Source of the DNA: Desulfobotulus alkaliphilus
Lineage (GTDB): Bacteria; Desulfobacterota; Desulfobacteria; Desulfobacterales; ASO4-4
Length of the DNA: 64,000 bases
Direction: 5' to 3'
Assembly: GCF_007830435.1 (NCBI RefSeq)
Contig: NZ_VLLC01000005.1
Coordinates: 26,191 to 90,190 of the forward strand
In this document: positions 63,390-64,000 of the stretch, piece by piece
Numbering within the stretch: position 1 is the stretch's first letter
Layout: every line of letters begins with the position of its first letter
Made by a program: the position numbers and the translations under genes
Notes under the pieces: model-generated
What the model saw: the letters and a program-made list of their open reading frames with translations, nothing else
What the model was told of the DNA's origin: nothing
Database searches by the model: none

Positions 63390-64000
63390 TGGGTGATTTT
63401 CCCGTAACCCTGTTTTCTGCCCAATCCCCGAAGGTTTTGACAAAGGGGTATGGATTTCGAGACGGACAGCTCAGCAAAGAACCGGGGGGAAACCTGTCGA
63501 GGGGGGTCGCTGCGGTTGTTAGATTCGGGAGCCTTACAGATTTTGCCCGATGGCTTCCAAGTCTGAAGCACAATCAAGCAGTGAGCTATGGTTTACCCCG
63601 GATTGCCGGGAAAGTGGAAATGCCTGTGCTTTCAAAAAAGCTCTTTGAAAAAGCAGGCTGCCCTGAAGGAACGATTACCCGGTGTGCTGCTAACTTCCAG
63701 TGGCCGGAGGGTGGCGGGCTGATGATGATGGACTACGATCCCCCAGAAAGCCAAGGGGCCTTGTCTCAGGACACCTTGCGGGAAAGCCTGTTCGGGGTTG
63801 TGCCGGGCATGAGCGAGGCCGGGCTTGTGCAGTGGTACAGTGCAAGTTCCTACATTGCCCTGCCGGATGGTGCCCCATACACCGGAGCCAAGGGGCAAAG
63901 GGTTTGGGTGCTTGTTGAGGATGCAAACGACATTCCCAGGGCCGGACAGGTGCTTTTTGACCGCTTGTGGCTTGCGGGACACGGGCGGATAGAGATTTCA
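63389..64000 (+). CDS. Putative primase/replication protein, 3' end outside the window
   Basis: An open frame of 204 codons runs from ATG 63389, sharing a base with the previous stop, to the window edge without a stop. The product begins MGDFPVTLFSAQ. MMMDYDPPES could be the DxD metal motif of an archaeo-eukaryotic-type primase; SASSYIALPDG and GQRVWVLVEDANDIPRAG, LFDRLWLAGHGRIEI resemble the later strands of such primases on integrative elements. The call is by pattern memory; it could be another replication enzyme. Confidence 0.55.
   Translation, partial: MGDFPVTLFSAQSPKVLTKGYGFRDGQLSKEPGGNLSRGVAAVVRFGSLTDFARWLPSLKHNQAVSYGLPRIAGKVEMPVLSKKLFEKAGCPEGTITRCAANFQWPEGGGLMMMDYDPPESQGALSQDTLRESLFGVVPGMSEAGLVQWYSASSYIALPDGAPYTGAKGQRVWVLVEDANDIPRAGQVLFDRLWLAGHGRIEIS

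Overview
The window looks like a chromosomal segment of a Gram-negative deltaproteobacterium, most likely a sulfate reducer of the Desulfobacteraceae type. This is inferred from gene content: MglA-type GTPases with roadblock/LC7, DUF4388 and PilZ partners; an orphan HypB/CbiM nickel pair; a TRAP transporter; a DUF3141 PhaC-like hydrolase; and outer-membrane barrel proteins. No rRNA or intact tRNA is present to fix the taxon.

Layout. 1-10.4 kb: a nickel-related operon (hypB, cbiM, Fe-S protein), a two-component pair, lpdA, a DUF4389 membrane protein, avtA, recX and a class I aminotransferase. 10.6-18 kb: a minus-strand housekeeping run transcribed xseA-xseB-ispA-dxs-tlyA, followed by an EF-G-like GTPase that ends at a clear terminator. 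18.5-27 kb: a Bax-inhibitor-1 membrane protein, then sugar-nucleotide genes (glmM-manC, a beta-helix GlmU-like protein, pgi) and fabH.

28.4-37.8 kb is the main signalling locus, transcribed leftward: roadblock protein, MglA-type GTPase, an unknown coiled protein, a winged-helix protein, a zinc-ribbon/HAMP membrane sensor, an unknown protein, a receiver protein with Glu in place of the phospho-Asp, a second roadblock protein, a GspE/PilB-type ATPase and a zinc-ribbon PilZ protein. A second, smaller MglA module (TPR-like protein, GTPase, DUF4388-cNMP protein, PilZ protein) lies at 46.6-49.7 kb. Between them are a solitary periplasmic binding protein, a pseudo-caspase/PEGA/formylglycine-enzyme-like fusion, a short trimeric-adhesin-like head protein, a porin, a PstS-like protein, purC and a YfcE-type phosphoesterase. 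50-56 kb holds a DUF3141 hydrolase divergent from tetR-dctPQM.

From about 56.63 kb to the right edge the window enters an integrated element. Its left end is marked by a 3' fragment of a tRNA-Arg(ACG) gene with the old tRNA terminator still beside it, followed by four 11-bp-phased repeats and a tyrosine integrase. The element carries a 53-residue gene, hicAB (hicA is only 58 codons), a serine recombinase, small unknown genes, a second catalytic-domain-only tyrosine recombinase and a putative primase that runs off the window.

Non-coding structure: two copies (22129-22595 and 56136-56582) of a roughly 450-bp non-coding element with terminal inverted repeats and internal hairpins; a shorter dispersed repeat at 62-170 and 22717-22833 built round a GGGCAGGC palindrome; and several strong intrinsic terminators.
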